From assembly GCF_003514505.1 (NCBI RefSeq), contig NZ_DOPX01000010.1:27475-91474 (forward strand): a stretch of 64,000 nt of DNA, given 5' to 3'. The notes beneath the pieces were generated by a model that did not search any database, was not told the DNA's origin, and saw only the letters and a list, made by a program, of their open reading frames with translations. The stretch comes from Proteiniclasticum sp. GTDB lineage: Bacteria; Bacillota; Clostridia; Clostridiales; Clostridiaceae. A program made the position numbers and the translations under genes. Of the stretch, positions 49,030 to 57,226 are shown in pieces; position 1 is the stretch's first letter; every line of letters starts with the position of its first letter.

Positions 49030-49845
49030 TTATGCGTAACTGTGGACACTAGGCAAAAGGGTGTTGACTCCAATGTAGGTAAAAAGTACTGCAATGAACC
49101 CCACCACGGCAAACACAGCCGCTTTCTTTCCCCGCCAGCCTCTGGCAATGCGAAGATGAAGATAAATGGAATAGATGATCCAAGTGATGAAGGACCAGGT
49201 CTCCTTAGGATCCCAGGCCCAGTATCTGGACCAGGCTTGCTGAGCCCAGATGGCCCCTGTGATCATCACAAGAGTCAGGAAAAAATACCCCGCTGCCACT
49301 GCCCGGTAGCTGATATAATCTAGCTGCTTCAGATCAGGCACATGCTTTTTGATAAAGGAGTCCTCTTTCATCCGATCCCGTATGAGATAAAGTAAAGAGA
49401 CCCCAAAGGCCACCCCAAAAGCGCCGTAACTGATCACCGCCGTCGCCACATGAAATACCAGCCAGTTGCTCTGAAGGGCAGGCATCAGCGGTCTCACATC
49501 CTTATTCTGCATGGCTGCATAGCCTATGACAAGTAGCACCACAGGCATCACGAAGGCCCCCATGGCCTGAAATTTATACTTCCTTTCAAAAATCAGAAAT
49601 AAAAGCACAATGCCCCAGGCAAAACTGGTGGCAAACTCATACTGATTGGTCAGAGGAACTCGTCCAGCACCAATCCCCCGGACCATCAGTGCTGCAGTAT
49701 GGGACAAAAAACCTGCATAAAGAAGAAGTGTTCCTCTTCGGCCGAACTTCTCTTTTCTGCCCAGGAAAAAAAACAGATAAAGAATCATAGCCCCAGCATA
49801 GACTCCTAAGGCAATATAGAACAATATATTTTCAATCTGATTCAT
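49030..49845 (-). CDS. ccsB: Cytochrome c biogenesis protein CcsB (CcsA/ResC type)
   Basis: 271 residues from ATG 49843-49845 (AGGTGAT upstream). System II haem export/ligation component with about 8 spans. The haem-handling WWD motif is visible as WAQQAWSRYWAWDPKETWSFITW, and conserved His residues as LSHTAALMVRG, WLVFHVATAVISYGAFG and YSIYLHLRIARGW. It works with ResB to attach haem to CxxCH motifs outside the membrane. Overlaps the resB end by 14 bp. Client in this operon is NrfA. Nomenclature for this subunit varies (CcsA, CcsB, ResC). Confidence 0.93.
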   Translation of the reverse strand: MNQIENILFYIALGVYAGAMILYLFFFLGRKEKFGRRGTLLLYAGFLSHTAALMVRGIGAGRVPLTNQYEFATSFAWGIVLLFLIFERKYKFQAMGAFVMPVVLLVIGYAAMQNKDVRPLMPALQSNWLVFHVATAVISYGAFGVAFGVSLLYLIRDRMKEDSFIKKHVPDLKQLDYISYRAVAAGYFFLTLVMITGAIWAQQAWSRYWAWDPKETWSFITWIIYSIYLHLRIARGWRGKKAAVFAVVGFIAVLFTYIGVNTLLPSVHSYA

Positions 49846-51136
49846 CCAAATCACCTGCACTTTCTACCGATAGTTTTTCATGGATGTACATGGAGAAGGT
49901 TTCCTGATTTTTCACAGCACCTCCATAGAGTGTCACTCTTCCCTCTTTCTCTATCAAAAGCAGATATTGAGGCACGTAGTAAAAGGTGAGAAAAAGTCCA
50001 GCAAGCATAAGGAATCCACCAAGGCCCGCATAAACAGCACCTGGATCCTTCACCACCTGAAGAACGGTATAAAGCCTGGGCTCATAGAGCTCCATGGTAT
50101 AGTCCCCATAAGAAATGGTCTGTCCTGGTCCAGCCACGTTCATGTCCACAGAAAGACCGTCCTCATAGAGCACATAGAGTGCTCTTGGCCGGTTCAGGAA
50201 AGGTGTTCTTGTATAGGGTATGCCCTCTGATACCACAAGGTCCGGATAGAAGCTTCGAAACTCGAGCACCAGGTTTTCTCCAAAGGTTTTGAAATCGCCC
50301 TGATAAAAACGGTCCCGCAGGATCTCCTCCCCCTGTTTTCTGATGATGAGATCCATCATCCATCCGGTGCCATACTGGTACACCCGATATCCTTCAAAAG
50401 AGAGGGGGTGATTCACCGAGGTATCTCCCCGCTTCTTTACCGTCTCCCCCTCATCCAATACTTCTACACTGGACAGATACTGCTGGATGCTGTAATCCTC
50501 CCGGTAAAAGATATCAAAGTCTTGAAGAGATAAGGTATACGAGGTGTTCTCCACCGGTAGCAGGTCCCCAGGAATCCCCCGCACAAAAGTTTCATAGCCC
50601 ATGATTTTTCCAAGGGCAAAGGCCACAATGACAAAAAGAAGTCCAAGATGAACTAATGTGGAGCCAAAATAACCTGCTCGTCTTCGGGAGGAGAAATAGA
50701 TTTTCTGCCCCTGTTTCTCCAGTTCTTTGATTTTTCCAAAGCCTAGGCTTTTCAGAAGCTCCTTCGGATGCGTCCCTTCATTCAGTTCCTTAATAATCTG
50801 ATGGTTCTTCTTCAGATGCAGTGAGGCATCTCCCTCCTTCAGGTACTGGGCTCTGGCAGAGGGAATCCGCCTTAAGGTGCAGAACAGCAGATTCAATGTG
50901 AGCAGGGCTGTCAGTGAAATAAAGTAAATGGACTCATACACTTTATATAACTTCAGTTTTTCAATGATGAAAAATACCGTAGTATCATAATTCTCCCTAT
51001 AATATGACAGCGTCTGCCCCTGTGGTATCAGGGTGCCTGCTGTGGCGTAGAGGGCAAGAAGCCCGAGCAGCAGCATGCCAAACTTCATAGAGGCTAAAAA
51101 CCGCAGTGCCGATGATGTTTTCTTTTTCATACCCAT
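49832..51136 (-). CDS. resB: ResB-family cytochrome c biogenesis protein
   Basis: 434 residues. Four spans: three near the N-terminus (MKFGMLLLGLLALYATAGTLIPQG, IYFISLTALLTLNLLFCTLRRIP, GYFGSTLVHLGLLFVIVAFALGKIMG) and one near the C-terminus (VYAGLGGFLMLAGLFLTFYYVPQYLLL), with a large extracytoplasmic domain between the third and fourth. This is the ResB/Ccs1 architecture. The segment GTLIPQG and the RRIPSAR loop are typical. It partners CcsB in haem ligation. Lies 60 bp after nrfA with a terminator-like hairpin in the gap, so it may be made in lower amounts than NrfA. Confidence 0.9.
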   Translation of the reverse strand: MGMKKKTSSALRFLASMKFGMLLLGLLALYATAGTLIPQGQTLSYYRENYDTTVFFIIEKLKLYKVYESIYFISLTALLTLNLLFCTLRRIPSARAQYLKEGDASLHLKKNHQIIKELNEGTHPKELLKSLGFGKIKELEKQGQKIYFSSRRRAGYFGSTLVHLGLLFVIVAFALGKIMGYETFVRGIPGDLLPVENTSYTLSLQDFDIFYREDYSIQQYLSSVEVLDEGETVKKRGDTSVNHPLSFEGYRVYQYGTGWMMDLIIRKQGEEILRDRFYQGDFKTFGENLVLEFRSFYPDLVVSEGIPYTRTPFLNRPRALYVLYEDGLSVDMNVAGPGQTISYGDYTMELYEPRLYTVLQVVKDPGAVYAGLGGFLMLAGLFLTFYYVPQYLLLIEKEGRVTLYGGAVKNQETFSMYIHEKLSVESAGDLDESD

Positions 51137-51155
51137 ATACTCTCCTGTACTGATG

Positions 51156-51180
51156 AAAAGGCTCCGCAGAAGCGGAGCCT
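51156..51180 (-). terminator. Intercistronic hairpin between nrfA and resB
   Basis: Minus strand AGGCTCCGC-TTCT-GCGGAGCCT, perfect 9-bp stem, followed by TTTTC... (four T). Short U-tract inside an operon: likely an attenuator giving more nrfA than resB-ccsB transcript, or an mRNA-stability element. Confidence 0.65.
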
Positions 51181-51196
51181 CCTTATCCTCATTCTG

Positions 51197-52378
51197 CTAT
51201 TCATTGAGTTTTTCCATGGCCTGCATGGTCAGGTCCATGGACATGTTGAGAAGTTCAACAGACTTGGCGTTATTATGGAATCCTTCGCTGTTCTCCACAA
51301 AAACAAAGTCCCAATACCACTGGGCAGCGCGGTGCAGCTTTCTGGCTTCCACAATGTTCTCCTCAGAAATGCCTTCAGCCTCTGCATTTTTCAGAGCTTC
51401 AATGAGGCTCACAAGGGAAAGTGCCGCCTCATTCATCTGATCTTCCACAGATGCCTGAAGCCCTTCCACCCTTTCTGTCAGGCTCTCCTTTGTGTCCCCA
51501 CTGTGACAGCTGAGACACGATGCTTCTATGTGTTTCAGCGGACTGGTCCATTTGTGGGATTTGATTTTATCTCCGCTTTCTCCTTCCACCTCTGGCATAT
51601 GGCAGGTGATGCAGGAGATGCCCATGCTGTTGTGGACACTTCCCTGATAGGTTTCCCATTCCGGATGCTGCACTTTAAGAAGCTCAGTCCCTGCACTGGG
51701 ATGAACCCAGTCGGAATAACCAAGTTCATCATAGTACTCCATCATACTCGTAGGGTCCAGGCCGTTGACAGAAGGCATGATGACTTCCTTGGTTTCCGGA
51801 TCCAGATAGTACTCCACATGACACTGAGCGCAGACCAGATCCTGGTTCTTGAACTCCCCTTCAATGCCTTCCAGAGCCACATTCAAATGTTCTCTCGTAA
51901 TATTGATGACACCAGGTTCGTTGCGGTGACAGTCATAACAGCTGATGGTTTCCATGCCGCTTTTGTCCACTTCATCAAAATTCAGCTTATTGGCTTCGAC
52001 GCCCTGTTCATCTAAGAGTGCAAGGAAACCGCTGGTCTTGCAGGAGAGGCAGCTGGCTGCAGGTTTTGTTCTTTCTGTGTGAATGACATCCTCCAGAGCG
52101 TATACATGTCCTCTTGCTCTTAAATATTCGACGCTGAAGCTGTTTCCTTCGTAAAGGGTCTTCAGATAAGGGTACTTTTCAAGATAGTCAATGGGAACAG
52201 ACCCCCCATAGGTGGTTTCCAGCATCTCACTGTTTTCCAAATAGCTGGCGTACACATCCGGATGCTTGCTTTGCCATTCCTTAGCTGAAGTAATCTTCCC
52301 CATGCCGCTCTCACCGGAGCAGGCGGAGAAAATCATCAATGTGCCAATGGTCATACCGAGTAACAGCAGTTTTTTCAT
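51197..52378 (-). CDS. nrfA: Ammonia-forming cytochrome c nitrite reductase NrfA (pentaheme, lipoprotein form)
   Basis: 393 residues. Reduces nitrite to ammonium with six electrons outside the membrane. Five haem sites: CLSCK (110-114, the Lys-ligated active-site haem), CYDCH (147-151), CAQCH (183-187), CITCH (256-260), CLSCH (288-292). Active-site residues are present: Arg89 in RARGHVYA, Tyr in CHVEYY (190/191), His249 in GSVHNSMG; the calcium-site Lys235 and Gln237 in LKVQHPE are also kept. Signal peptide ends in SAC (Cys20), a lipobox-like site, so the enzyme is probably lipid-anchored. No nrfH electron donor is beside it. Shorter than E. coli NrfA by about 80 residues. Operon with resB and ccsB. 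Confidence 0.94.
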   Translation of the reverse strand: MKKLLLLGMTIGTLMIFSACSGESGMGKITSAKEWQSKHPDVYASYLENSEMLETTYGGSVPIDYLEKYPYLKTLYEGNSFSVEYLRARGHVYALEDVIHTERTKPAASCLSCKTSGFLALLDEQGVEANKLNFDEVDKSGMETISCYDCHRNEPGVINITREHLNVALEGIEGEFKNQDLVCAQCHVEYYLDPETKEVIMPSVNGLDPTSMMEYYDELGYSDWVHPSAGTELLKVQHPEWETYQGSVHNSMGISCITCHMPEVEGESGDKIKSHKWTSPLKHIEASCLSCHSGDTKESLTERVEGLQASVEDQMNEAALSLVSLIEALKNAEAEGISEENIVEARKLHRAAQWYWDFVFVENSEGFHNNAKSVELLNMSMDLTMQAMEKLNE

Positions 52379-52432
52379 ATTATCAACCCTCCTTTCGTTT
52401 AAGAAGTATCAAAATATTCAGTCTACGATATA

Positions 52433-52461
52433 ATTCTAACATATTTACCCCTGTATTTACA
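52433..52461 (-). promoter_or_regulatory. Probable promoter of nrfA-resB-ccsB
   Basis: Minus strand TGTAAA (52456-52461), 17-bp spacer, TAGAAT (52433-52438). The -35 lies in a near-palindrome CTGTATTTACAG (52451-52462) that could bind a regulator of the CRP/FNR or similar type. Confidence 0.45.
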
Positions 52462-52554
52462 GAGTTCCAGCCATATAGCCCACGATGACTCAAAAAATTC
52501 ATAACTCCCTTGGGATGGAACCTTCTTTGTCTTTGAGGGTTATTAACCTTATTC

Positions 52555-52582
52555 TTGTCTTCTCTGAAATCTGTGATAAAAT
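52555..52582 (+). promoter_or_regulatory. Promoter of the radical SAM gene
   Basis: TTGTCT (52555-52560), 16-bp spacer, TAAAAT (52577-52582), about 95 nt ahead of the start codon. Confidence 0.55.
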
Positions 52583-52676
52583 AGATTTTGCACTAAAAGC
52601 ATGTTAAAATTTGACAATATATGATTGGACCATCGTGAGAACAAAAGACCCTTCGCCCACAAATCAGGAGGATACT

Positions 52677-53996
52677 ATGGAAAAAAACTACAAAGCATCA
52701 AGATTTAATGCGCTCACAAATACAGAAGAGGATGGTCTCATCCTTTTCAACAGTTATACAGGCGCCTTGGCAGACTTCACAAAGGAAGAGAAAGAGGAAG
52801 TCATGGGCTATCTGAAAAATCAGCTTGGCTTAGAAAGCTCCCCTGTAAGAGAAGCCCTCATTGACCATGGCTTTCTTGTGAAGGAAAGTGCTGATGAGAA
52901 AAAGAGAGCAGAGTTTCTTCATCAGTCCCTGCACCGGACCGATATGCTCCATCTCATTCTCATGCCCACAGAGGCCTGCAACTTCAGATGCACCTACTGC
53001 TACGAATCCTTCGTCCGGGGCAGGATGGACGAGAACACCGCAGCTGGTGTAAAGGCTCTGGTGAGAGAGAGAATAAAGACGCTGAACACACTCCATATCA
53101 GCTGGTTCGGTGGCGAACCCCTTCTGGAGCTTGATCTCATGGAGGAGCTGACTGCAGTCTTCCAGGAAGAAGCAAGAACTCATAACGTGACATACTCTGC
53201 AGACATTTCCACCAACGGCTACTTCCTGACAACGGAAGTGTTCCATAAACTGCTGTCCATGGATATCCGGCAGTTCATGATCACCATCGATGGAGTGGAA
53301 GCTGTTCATGACAAGAGACGGTTCCTCATTGGTGGTGGAAAAACCTTCAGTGAAATCATGGAGAACCTGAAATCTGCTAAAGAAAGCACTGAAAACTTTG
53401 ATCTTTCCATTCGTGTGAACTTCGATGAAGACAATCTGAAGGAGACGGAAGAACTCACCCAGTACCTGAAGGAGCAATTTGCAGGAGATTCACGTTTTGG
53501 CATTCTCTTCCGTCCTGTGGGCAGATGGGGTGGAGAACATGATGAGGATATTCCCATCTGTTCCCATATCACAGCCAATGAGAAAATGTGGCAGTTCACT
53601 GAAAATGCCATCGATAAGAATCTCCATATGAGCAGTATGATTGGGGGCATCATGAACCCGGCGGGCTCCGTCTGCTATGCGGCAAAGCCCAACGCCTTCG
53701 TCATTGGCGCCAACGGACAGCTCTATAAATGCACCACTGCACTAGATGCTGACATCAATCATGTGGGCACACTAAACCCCGACGGCACCATGGACCTTGA
53801 TTATGACAAACTCATTTCCTGGGTGACCTCAGGAGAAGAGACGGATCCTGTCTGCCAGAACTGTTTCTACAGACCTGCCTGTCAGGGGAACCACTGCCCC
53901 TGGTATAGAGCCCTAACAGGTGACAGACCTTGCCCCTCAGAGAAAAATAACATCAAGAAAGTTCTGAAGCTCGTTTGGAAGAACAGTCTGTTATAA
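52677..53996 (+). CDS. Radical SAM/SPASM peptide maturase
   Basis: 439 residues from the ATG at 52677 (AGGAGGATACT upstream; the longer frame from 52611 lacks a site). N-terminal part (1-80: SRFNALTNTEEDGLILFNSYTGALADFTKEEKEEVMGYL) looks like the peptide-recognition region of RiPP maturases. The radical SAM core has CNFRCTYC (C101, C105, C108; CX3CX2C) and ISWFGGEPLLE, ADISTNGYFL, FMITIDGVEAVHD. The C-terminal SPASM domain has C-X13-G-X4-C (CYAAKPNAFVIGANGQLYKC) and CQNCFYRPACQGNHC then GDRPC, seven cysteines for auxiliary 4Fe-4S clusters. Such enzymes form thioether, C-C or other links on ribosomal peptides. A tiny ORF with a strong ribosome site follows at 54030. Confidence 0.9.
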   Translation: MEKNYKASRFNALTNTEEDGLILFNSYTGALADFTKEEKEEVMGYLKNQLGLESSPVREALIDHGFLVKESADEKKRAEFLHQSLHRTDMLHLILMPTEACNFRCTYCYESFVRGRMDENTAAGVKALVRERIKTLNTLHISWFGGEPLLELDLMEELTAVFQEEARTHNVTYSADISTNGYFLTTEVFHKLLSMDIRQFMITIDGVEAVHDKRRFLIGGGKTFSEIMENLKSAKESTENFDLSIRVNFDEDNLKETEELTQYLKEQFAGDSRFGILFRPVGRWGGEHDEDIPICSHITANEKMWQFTENAIDKNLHMSSMIGGIMNPAGSVCYAAKPNAFVIGANGQLYKCTTALDADINHVGTLNPDGTMDLDYDKLISWVTSGEETDPVCQNCFYRPACQGNHCPWYRALTGDRPCPSEKNNIKKVLKLVWKNSLL

Positions 53997-54029
53997 TACC
54001 TATACCCTTTTGAAAGGAGGTGAGCACCC

Positions 54030-54113
54030 ATGCGCATTGTAAGACCTGCGGTATCCCCAAACAAGGTGAATTCCGGAAGAATCCTGAAGGCTGCTCCAGG
54101 AAACCTGAAATAA
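54030..54113 (+). CDS. Candidate 27-residue RiPP precursor peptide
   Basis: Starts 33 bp after the radical SAM stop. AAAGGAGGTGAG, almost the full anti-Shine-Dalgarno complement, lies 6 nt before the ATG. The frame encodes 27 residues, beginning MRIVRPAVSPNK and ending AAPGNLK; it is basic, rich in Pro, Asn and Lys, and has no Cys, Ser/Thr clusters or aromatic residue. An intrinsic terminator begins 14 bp after the stop, so the peptide is the last gene of a two-gene operon. A different frame (GTG at 54020) containing CxxC runs through the terminator and has no ribosome site. The lack of Cys excludes thioether or SCIFF-type chemistry if this is the substrate. The role as precursor is inferred from position. 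Confidence 0.55.
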   Translation: MRIVRPAVSPNKVNSGRILKAAPGNLK

Positions 54114-54127
54114 GGATCCATCATCAT

Positions 54128-54160
54128 AAGAAGTATTCCTCTGGGGATGCTTCTTTTTTG
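54128..54160 (+). terminator. Terminator of the radical SAM-peptide operon
   Basis: AAGAAGTATTCC (54128-54139) pairs with GGGATGCTTCTT with two GU pairs, tetraloop, then TTTTTT. Confidence 0.88.
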
Positions 54161-54233
54161 ATACACAGAAAACGAATTTACCCACATGCTTCTAAAATCT
54201 TTCCACAGATTTGGCTGAGGTCCTGTGTATAAC

Positions 54234-54280
54234 AAAAAGAGAGATCCTGCAAAGGCCAAACCCCTTCAGATCTCTCTTTC
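54234..54280 (-). terminator. Terminator of the DUF4317 gene
   Basis: AAAGAGAGATC / GATCTCTCTTT outer stem of 11 bp with a 22-nt inner region that can pair further; on the minus strand it is followed by TTGTTATAC. Confidence 0.7.
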
Positions 54281-54305
54281 TCTTCTACTCTTTTACTGGC
54301 TGCTT

Positions 54306-55538
54306 CTAAAGAAACCGCTCTTTCTCTCCATTGATCATGGCACCTTCATGGTCCTCCAGAGGAATCACCAGGCACTTTTTCCCGTCAATGATCTCTTTCC
54401 GGATGGAAGAGATTTTCTCTTCTTTCACTTTCACCACCACAGGGAACTCTTCTTCTGGCGCGTCCACTTTGACCTTTTCCAGCTCCTCTTTTAAAATGGT
54501 GACTTCTTTTCGAAGATGCTCTTCCTTTCTTCTCTGCTCTTTCTCCTTGAGCACTTTGGCATCCAAAAGGCTTTCCGCCAGAGGCAGGTCCACCCCGTAA
54601 TAGCTCTCGTAGGATTTGGCAATCTCTTCAGTGAACTTATCCGGAACCCCACTGTCACGAAGAAGATCCTCCACCTCATCCTGACGGAGTATCATCGGCT
54701 CCACATCCGCATCGCTGTAGGTGTCCTTAAACTCCAGAAGTCTTCCATGAAGCTGGTCCTGAATCTCCATGAACAGAGTTTCCGCATCCTCTTTTCCGTC
54801 CTCCAGAGTCCCTTTTACTATGGCCTGGAAAGACTCTTTCTGAAGCGTCGCTGTTTCTTTCATCTTGCAGCCCAGAATCTCTTCCATGAATTCAGGATGG
54901 GGATCCTTAGGATTCTTGGTATAATACATCACCCGGTCAATGTCCTGACTCCGGTCGATAAAAGCAGGATAGACAAAGCCATGTTTTGGCATCTCCACCA
55001 CCCAGTCCCGATGACGCGCTTTTATTTTATTCTCATCTTCTATATAGCTGAGACCAGCATCAGAAAGGGAAACAGGACACACGGCACAGAGGACATACTC
55101 ATAGACTTCTTCCGACTCATCCACTTTAAGGTTGTCTTCTGTCTTGGTGATGACATCATAAACATCATGGAAAAGAAGAATGATAAAGTTTCCCACATAC
55201 TCGTATGTGTCAATGATTCTCTGATAGAGCTCATCCAGCACATCATCCTTCAGAAGTCTGCTCTTTTTGAGCGTCATATAGAACTCCTGATGTCCTTCTT
55301 CTTTCTTTTCCGAATCAAAGCTCAGATCAAGGATATTGTTGCCGATGCTGCCACTTAAAACCTTTTTCGCAATCTCCAGATACTTATGAAACTCATCATC
55401 CTCAAGATTCAGGAAGGTCTCCCGGAACTTGGTGACAATGGCTTTTTCTCCATTGACATAGCATCCCGCCATTTTGGTGAAGGTCGCCTGTTCTTTCTTA
55501 TACCTTTTCTTGATTTCCAATATGTCTTTTTTCTGCAT
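54306..55538 (-). CDS. DUF4317 family protein
   Basis: 410 residues from the ATG 55536-55538 (GGAGAT 5 nt upstream). Soluble, mainly helical. Opens with QKKDILEIKKRYKKEQATFTKMAGCYVNGEKAIVTKFRETFLNLEDDEFHKYLEIAKKVLSGSIGNNILDL, the conserved DUF4317 N-terminus found in clostridia. A coiled coil stretches near the end (LLDAKVLKEKEQRRKEEHLRKEVTILKEELEKVKV). Function is not known; not essential to any operon here, it is a single gene between two terminators. Confidence 0.85.
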   Translation of the reverse strand: MQKKDILEIKKRYKKEQATFTKMAGCYVNGEKAIVTKFRETFLNLEDDEFHKYLEIAKKVLSGSIGNNILDLSFDSEKKEEGHQEFYMTLKKSRLLKDDVLDELYQRIIDTYEYVGNFIILLFHDVYDVITKTEDNLKVDESEEVYEYVLCAVCPVSLSDAGLSYIEDENKIKARHRDWVVEMPKHGFVYPAFIDRSQDIDRVMYYTKNPKDPHPEFMEEILGCKMKETATLQKESFQAIVKGTLEDGKEDAETLFMEIQDQLHGRLLEFKDTYSDADVEPMILRQDEVEDLLRDSGVPDKFTEEIAKSYESYYGVDLPLAESLLDAKVLKEKEQRRKEEHLRKEVTILKEELEKVKVDAPEEEFPVVVKVKEEKISSIRKEIIDGKKCLVIPLEDHEGAMINGEKERFL

Positions 55539-55584
55539 TTTTATCTCCATTTCTTTCACTAAGAACTCATTTCTTCCATCCCTA

Positions 55585-55613
55585 ATTTAACACATCTTCA
55601 GGAAGATATCCAA
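55585..55613 (-). promoter_or_regulatory. Probable promoter of the DUF4317 gene
   Basis: Minus strand TTGGAT (55608-55613), 17-bp spacer, TTAAAT (55585-55590). Confidence 0.5.
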
Positions 55614-55648
55614 GTGAAAAAGAAGCCCTTTTTCACTTGAGCTTCTTT
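55614..55648 (-). terminator. Probable terminator of the M18 aminopeptidase gene
   Basis: Minus strand AGAAGCTC ... GGGCTTCT pairing followed by TTTT; the alternative AAGTGAAAAAG/CTTTTTCACTT stem overlaps it. It sits directly upstream of the DUF4317 promoter. Confidence 0.5.
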
Positions 55649-55658
55649 CATCCGATTG

Positions 55659-57035
55659 CTAGTTTTGCAGGAATGCTACATAACCTTTCTTGGTCTCATA
55701 GACATCTGCCTTACTGACCACTTCCCATGGTGCATGCATATTGAGCACTGCTACGCCGCAGTCTATGACTTCCATGCCATAATGAGCCAGGATATAGGCA
55801 ATGGTGCCACCGCCGCCCACATCCACTTTTCCAAGCTCTGCAGTCTGGAACGATACGCTATTGTCCTCAAGGATTCTTCTCAGATCCGCCATATACTCTG
55901 GATTGGCATCATTGGATCCGCCTTTTCCACCTGATCCTGTAAACTTGTTGAAGACCATTCCCTTGGAAAGGAATGCGGAATTCTTCTTTTCAAAAGCCTG
56001 AGGATAGGTTGGATCATAGGCTGCGCTGACATCAGAAGAAAGCATTCTGGAATTTGCCAGAGTTCTTCTTAGTGTCAGATCCTTGTATTCACCCATGGCT
56101 TCCAGAAGCTCCGCCACAGTATTTTCAAAGAATCTGGACTGCATACCTGTAGCGCCTACACTGCCGATTTCTTCTTTATCCACCAGCAGAGTGCAGGCGG
56201 TTCTTTCAACAGATTCCATCTCCAGCATGGCAGCCAGTGAAGTGAACGCACAGACTCTGTCATCATGACCATAAGCCATGATCATGCTTCGGTCCAGTCC
56301 TGCTTCTCTTGCTTTTCCTGCAGGAACCACTTCCAGCTCCGCAGAGAGGAAATCCTCTTCTATCATGCCATATTTGTCAGAAAGAAGTTTCAGCACTGCC
56401 TTCTTTACAGACTCCTTTTCTTCACCCTTTACCGGTTTATTGCCGATGATGATGTTCAGATCATCCCCTTCAATCACTTTTGCCGCTTTCTTCTCCAGCT
56501 GTTCCCTGGATAGATGGATGAGTAGATCAGAAATAAATACCACTGGGTCCTTTTCATCTTCACCAATGACCACATCCACAACAGTTCCGTCCTTCTTCAC
56601 CACCACGCCATGGATGGCCAGAGGAATGGTTACCCACTGGTACTTCTTGATACCGCCATAGTAATGGGTGTCAAGATACGCAAAGTCTGAGTCCTCATAA
56701 AGTGGATTCTGTTTCACGTCCAGTCTTGGAGAATCCACATGAGCTCCTAGAATATTCATTCCTTTTTCCATGGGCTGTGTTCCAATATGGAATAGCGCAA
56801 TGGCTTTCTTCATCCAGGTGGCATAGACTTTATCGCCAGATTTTAAAGTTTTTCCTTCCGCGAGGACTTCAGAAAGGGACCTGTAGCCTTTTTCTCTTGC
56901 CATTTCCTCTGAAATCTTCACTACTTCTCTTTCCGTCTTGCCATCATCCAGATAGCTCATATACTCTTTGGAGAGTTTCTCCAGAGCTTCTTCTTCTGTC
57001 TTATCATACTTCAGCCAGATGTTTTTACGTTCCAT
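55659..57035 (-). CDS. M18-family aminopeptidase
   Basis: 458 residues. Cytoplasmic two-zinc exopeptidase (aspartyl aminopeptidase family, ApeA-like). Metal and catalytic blocks: MNILGAHVDSPRLDVKQ (His ligand), SMIMAYGHDDRVCAFTSLAAML (bridging Asp), LLVDKEEIGSVGATGMQSRF (catalytic Glu and ligand), SSDVSAAYDP (Asp ligand), GVAVLNMHAPWEVVSKADVYE (C-terminal His ligand). Length fits M18. Also KFTGSGGKGGSNDANPEYM, seen in bacterial members. Releases N-terminal, often acidic or neutral, residues during peptide use, which suits an amino-acid-fermenting anaerobe. ATG with GGGGGAAT upstream; -10 TATAAT on the minus strand at 57068-57073. Confidence 0.92.
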   Translation of the reverse strand: MERKNIWLKYDKTEEEALEKLSKEYMSYLDDGKTEREVVKISEEMAREKGYRSLSEVLAEGKTLKSGDKVYATWMKKAIALFHIGTQPMEKGMNILGAHVDSPRLDVKQNPLYEDSDFAYLDTHYYGGIKKYQWVTIPLAIHGVVVKKDGTVVDVVIGEDEKDPVVFISDLLIHLSREQLEKKAAKVIEGDDLNIIIGNKPVKGEEKESVKKAVLKLLSDKYGMIEEDFLSAELEVVPAGKAREAGLDRSMIMAYGHDDRVCAFTSLAAMLEMESVERTACTLLVDKEEIGSVGATGMQSRFFENTVAELLEAMGEYKDLTLRRTLANSRMLSSDVSAAYDPTYPQAFEKKNSAFLSKGMVFNKFTGSGGKGGSNDANPEYMADLRRILEDNSVSFQTAELGKVDVGGGGTIAYILAHYGMEVIDCGVAVLNMHAPWEVVSKADVYETKKGYVAFLQN

Positions 57036-57194
57036 ATCGATTCCCCCTGATTTTTCATTCAGTTCTCATTATATCATGAGGGATTTTCAATAAAACCACG
57101 AAGAAATACACTTTCTTTCAATATCAGCACAAAAGAAGCTTTATGAACTGCTGCTCATAAAAAATAAAGATCTCTGATTCGATTGCCAAAATAA

Positions 57195-57220
57195 AGGAGG
57201 AGCCAATCACAGCTCCTCCT
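57195..57220 (-). terminator. Terminator of the LPxTG protein gene
   Basis: Minus strand AGGAGGAGC / GCTCCTCCT, 9-bp perfect stem with 8-nt loop, then TTATTTTGG. Confidence 0.85.
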
Positions 57221-57226
57221 CTCTTC

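Noticed and set aside
54020..54232. 70-residue plus-strand ORF (GTG start) with CKTC and further Cys behind the radical SAM gene
   Set aside because: The GTG overlaps the ribosome site itself, and the frame runs through the intrinsic terminator at 54128-54160. The 27-codon frame from 54030 has the proper spacing.
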